DNA of 59,721 bases from Thiogranum sp. (GTDB lineage Bacteria > Pseudomonadota > Gammaproteobacteria > DSM-19610), in NCBI GenBank assembly GCA_024636585.1, contig JAGXGS010000021.1:1-59721 (forward strand). The letters are read 5' to 3'. A model generated the notes under the pieces. It did no database searches, was not told the origin of the DNA, and saw nothing but the letters and a program-made list of their open reading frames with translations. The position numbers and the translations under genes are program-made. Of this stretch, positions 57,973 through 59,721 are shown one piece after another (within the stretch, counting starts at the first letter, position 1; each line of letters starts with the position of its first letter).

Positions 57973-59721
57973 CTAGAACTCTTCCCACTCATCCCCGCCG
58001 CCGCCACCACTGGCTGCCGCCGGCCGCCGTCCCTGCTGGCGTTGCATTGCAGCGTCGATCCTGGAACGATCCGAGGCCGAAGGCGCAGGCGGTGGCGCAG
58101 CGGCCCGGCGCACCGGCGCCTGGATCGCGCTGTCATCATTGCCGATCCGGAAAAAGCGCATCAACTGGACCAGCTTCTGGCCCTGTTCCTCAGCCGAACG
58201 CGAAGCGGCCGCCGCCTCTTCCACCAGGGCGGCATTCTGCTGCGTCACTTCGTCCATCTGGGTGATCGCTTTGTTGACCTGTTCGATGCCGGTCGACTGC
58301 TCCTGGCTGGCGGCGGCGATTTCGGCGACGATGTCGGTCACTTTCTTTACGCTGTCGACAATTTCCGTAAGTGTCTTGCCCGACTCATCAACCAGAGTGG
58401 AGCCAACCTTTACCTTGTCTACCGAGTCCTCGATCAGACCCTTGATTTCCTTGGCCGCACCAGCCGAGCGCTGTGCCAGGTTACGCACTTCAGCCGCCAC
58501 CACCGCGAAGCCGCGACCCTGTTCACCGGCACGCGCGGCTTCCACTGCCGCATTCAGTGCCAGCAGGTTGGTCTGGAAAGCGATTTCGTCGATGACGCCG
58601 ATGATATCGGCAATCTTGCGGCTCGAGCCATTGATTGCACCCATCGCAGTGACCGCCTGCGAAACCACTTCGCCGCCTTTCTCCGCCTGGCTGCGAGCAC
58701 CTGCAGCCAGCTGATTCGCCTGACGCGCATTGTCAGCGTTCTGCTTCACGGTGGAAGTCATTTCTTCCATCGATGAGGCCGTCTCTTCCAGTGCCGAAGC
58801 CTGCTCCTGGGTGCGCTGGCTCAGGTCGTCGTTGCCGGCCGCGATTTCCTGTGCGGCCTGGGAAATATTGCCCGAACCGCTGCGCACGTCGGCCGTAATC
58901 CCGCGCATGTTGCCACACACATTGCTTACCGCCTGCAACACCCGGCCAATTTCATCATCGGTTTTTACCTCGATGCTGCGCGTCAGATCGCCAGATGATA
59001 CCGCCATAGCAATCTCTTCCACTTCACGCAGCGGACGCAGGATGGCCCGCAGCAGCGAAATACTCAGCAGTGCGCCCAGCACGATGGCACCGAGAATCAG
59101 GCCCAGCGCAGTGGCGCGATACAAGCTGTAGGCTGCATGCGCCTCTTCGAACACCTGCTCGCCCACGTCCATCTGCAGTTGCAGCAGTTGGGCCGCGCCT
59201 GTTTTTACCGGCTCGTAAAGGCCGTCGAGCTGTTCGTATACAATCTTTCGCGCTGTCTCGGTACGACCTTCGGACAATGCGGCCATGGTCGCTGTAAGCC
59301 CTTCCGCAACGAAACGTGTCCGGTCCTCACCCCATTGTTTCGCAAGTACGGTTTCCTCGGGCGTCAGGTTGGTCGCCAGATAGGCTTTCCATATGCTGGT
59401 AATTTCATCCCGGTTCTGCTCGATCATCGCCTTGTTATCGGCAATCAAGGCAGGCGTCGGCCGCGCTATCGCGTCCATCACCAGAATGCGATTGGCCATG
59501 ACCCGCTGCACGATGTCACCAATCTGGCCGGCCGGTATCAACCGGTCATTGTAAACGCTGGCCAGGCCATGTTCGGTATCCTGCATGCCCTTGAGCGTGA
59601 GGCCGGTTGCAATCATCGCGAACAGGACCAGCACCGATACCATGCTCACGATGCGCCCGCGCACCCCCGGTTTACGCACCTTGTCGATCAGGCCCAGCAG
59701 ACCGGTGCGGTAGACGCGGCC
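57973..59721 (-). CDS. Methyl-accepting chemotaxis protein with C-terminal CheR-docking peptide (5' end may lie outside the window)
   Basis: The frame is open to the window edge. A GTG at 59679 (VRKPGVRGRI) is a possible start. From there: TM1 (about 12-31), a periplasmic four-helix-bundle sensor (about 32-185), TM2 (about 188-212), HAMP (about 213-265) and the signalling domain with [23 protein letters not shown] flexible Pro/Ala/Gly tail ends in EWEEF, the pentapeptide that tethers CheR and CheB in some MCPs. CheR is encoded 11 bp downstream. Confidence 0.93.
   Translation of the reverse strand, partial: GRVYRTGLLGLIDKVRKPGVRGRIVSMVSVLVLFAMIATGLTLKGMQDTEHGLASVYNDRLIPAGQIGDIVQRVMANRILVMDAIARPTPALIADNKAMIEQNRDEITSIWKAYLATNLTPEETVLAKQWGEDRTRFVAEGLTATMAALSEGRTETARKIVYEQLDGLYEPVKTGAAQLLQLQMDVGEQVFEEAHAAYSLYRATALGLILGAIVLGALLSISLLRAILRPLREVEEIAMAVSSGDLTRSIEVKTDDEIGRVLQAVSNVCGNMRGITADVRSGSGNISQAAQEIAAGNDDLSQRTQEQASALEETASSMEEMTSTVKQNADNARQANQLAAGARSQAEKGGEVVSQAVTAMGAINGSSRKIADIIGVIDEIAFQTNLLALNAAVEAARAGEQGRGFAVVAAEVRNLAQRSAGAAKEIKGLIEDSVDKVKVGSTLVDESGKTLTEIVDSVKKVTDIVAEIAAASQEQSTGIEQVNKAITQMDEVTQQNAALVEEAAAASRSAEEQGQKLVQLMRFFRIGNDDSAIQAPVRRAAAPPPAPSASDRSRIDAAMQRQQGRRPAAASGGGGGDEWEEF

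Overview
The window (about 58% GC, densely coded) looks like a chromosomal segment of a free-living gammaproteobacterium. The evidence is the mix of genes: MltD and LemA, a PQQ operon, TreYZ, YihY/BrkB, MazG-like, CheB-CheD-CheR, and many c-di-GMP and two-component proteins. No rRNA, tRNA, CRISPR array, prophage or complete insertion sequence was seen. I cannot name the genus.

Layout. (1) 1-8020: a minus-strand run lexA - tldD-like - tldE-like - ABC ATPase - FtsX-type permease (cut by the window edge). It diverges from an mrfA-mrfB pair (helicase plus DEDD exonuclease). The 71 bp between lexA and mrfA holds two direct-repeat sites of the GTTC-N7-GTTC type, the SOS box described in Alphaproteobacteria. 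(2) 8021-19089: housekeeping and small genes: MazG-like, a membrane coiled-coil protein, two different glutamate dehydrogenases, YihY, two tandem CNNM/CorC proteins, a truncated RNase Z-like gene, a cluster of palindromic repeats, a 22-residue-repeat secreted protein and a RAYT transposase. (3) 19115-31937: a GGDEF/EAL sensor, a CBS protein, a PQQ biosynthesis operon in the unusual order B-C-D-A-E, a REC/HD-GYP regulator, a very large secreted multicopper oxidase with DNRLRE, thrombospondin-3 and dockerin-like parts, a second DNRLRE protein and a DsbA-like thiol protein. (4) 31930-46582: a 1207-residue protein that I take for a pyrophosphate-type PEP carboxykinase, MltD, LemA, an M48 protease, an HTH/PAS/EAL protein and treZ-treY for trehalose synthesis. 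(5) 46835-49639: a TusA-like gene and a TetR regulator under one palindromic operator, a divergent HxlR/GST pair, a decayed ku (with a ligD-like head) and another repeat copy. (6) 49638-59721: a signalling block on the minus strand: MCP - CheR - CheD - CheB - second MCP - STAS protein - REC/SpoIIE-phosphatase/HATPase protein - PAS/GAF histidine kinase.

How the genes work together. Region 1 looks like a DNA-damage response locus in which the repressor and a repair helicase/nuclease pair share operators. Region 3 couples a redox cofactor pathway to secreted copper-oxidase chemistry and to c-di-GMP turnover. Region 6 joins receptor adaptation (CheR, CheB, CheD) to a partner switch (phosphatase/kinase regulator plus STAS protein) resembling the HsbR-HsbA arrangement of Pseudomonas.

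Genome decay and repeats recur together. The broken RNase Z-like gene and the broken ku gene both lie beside copies of the same palindromic repeat family, and a RAYT gene sits about 500 bp from the densest repeat cluster.
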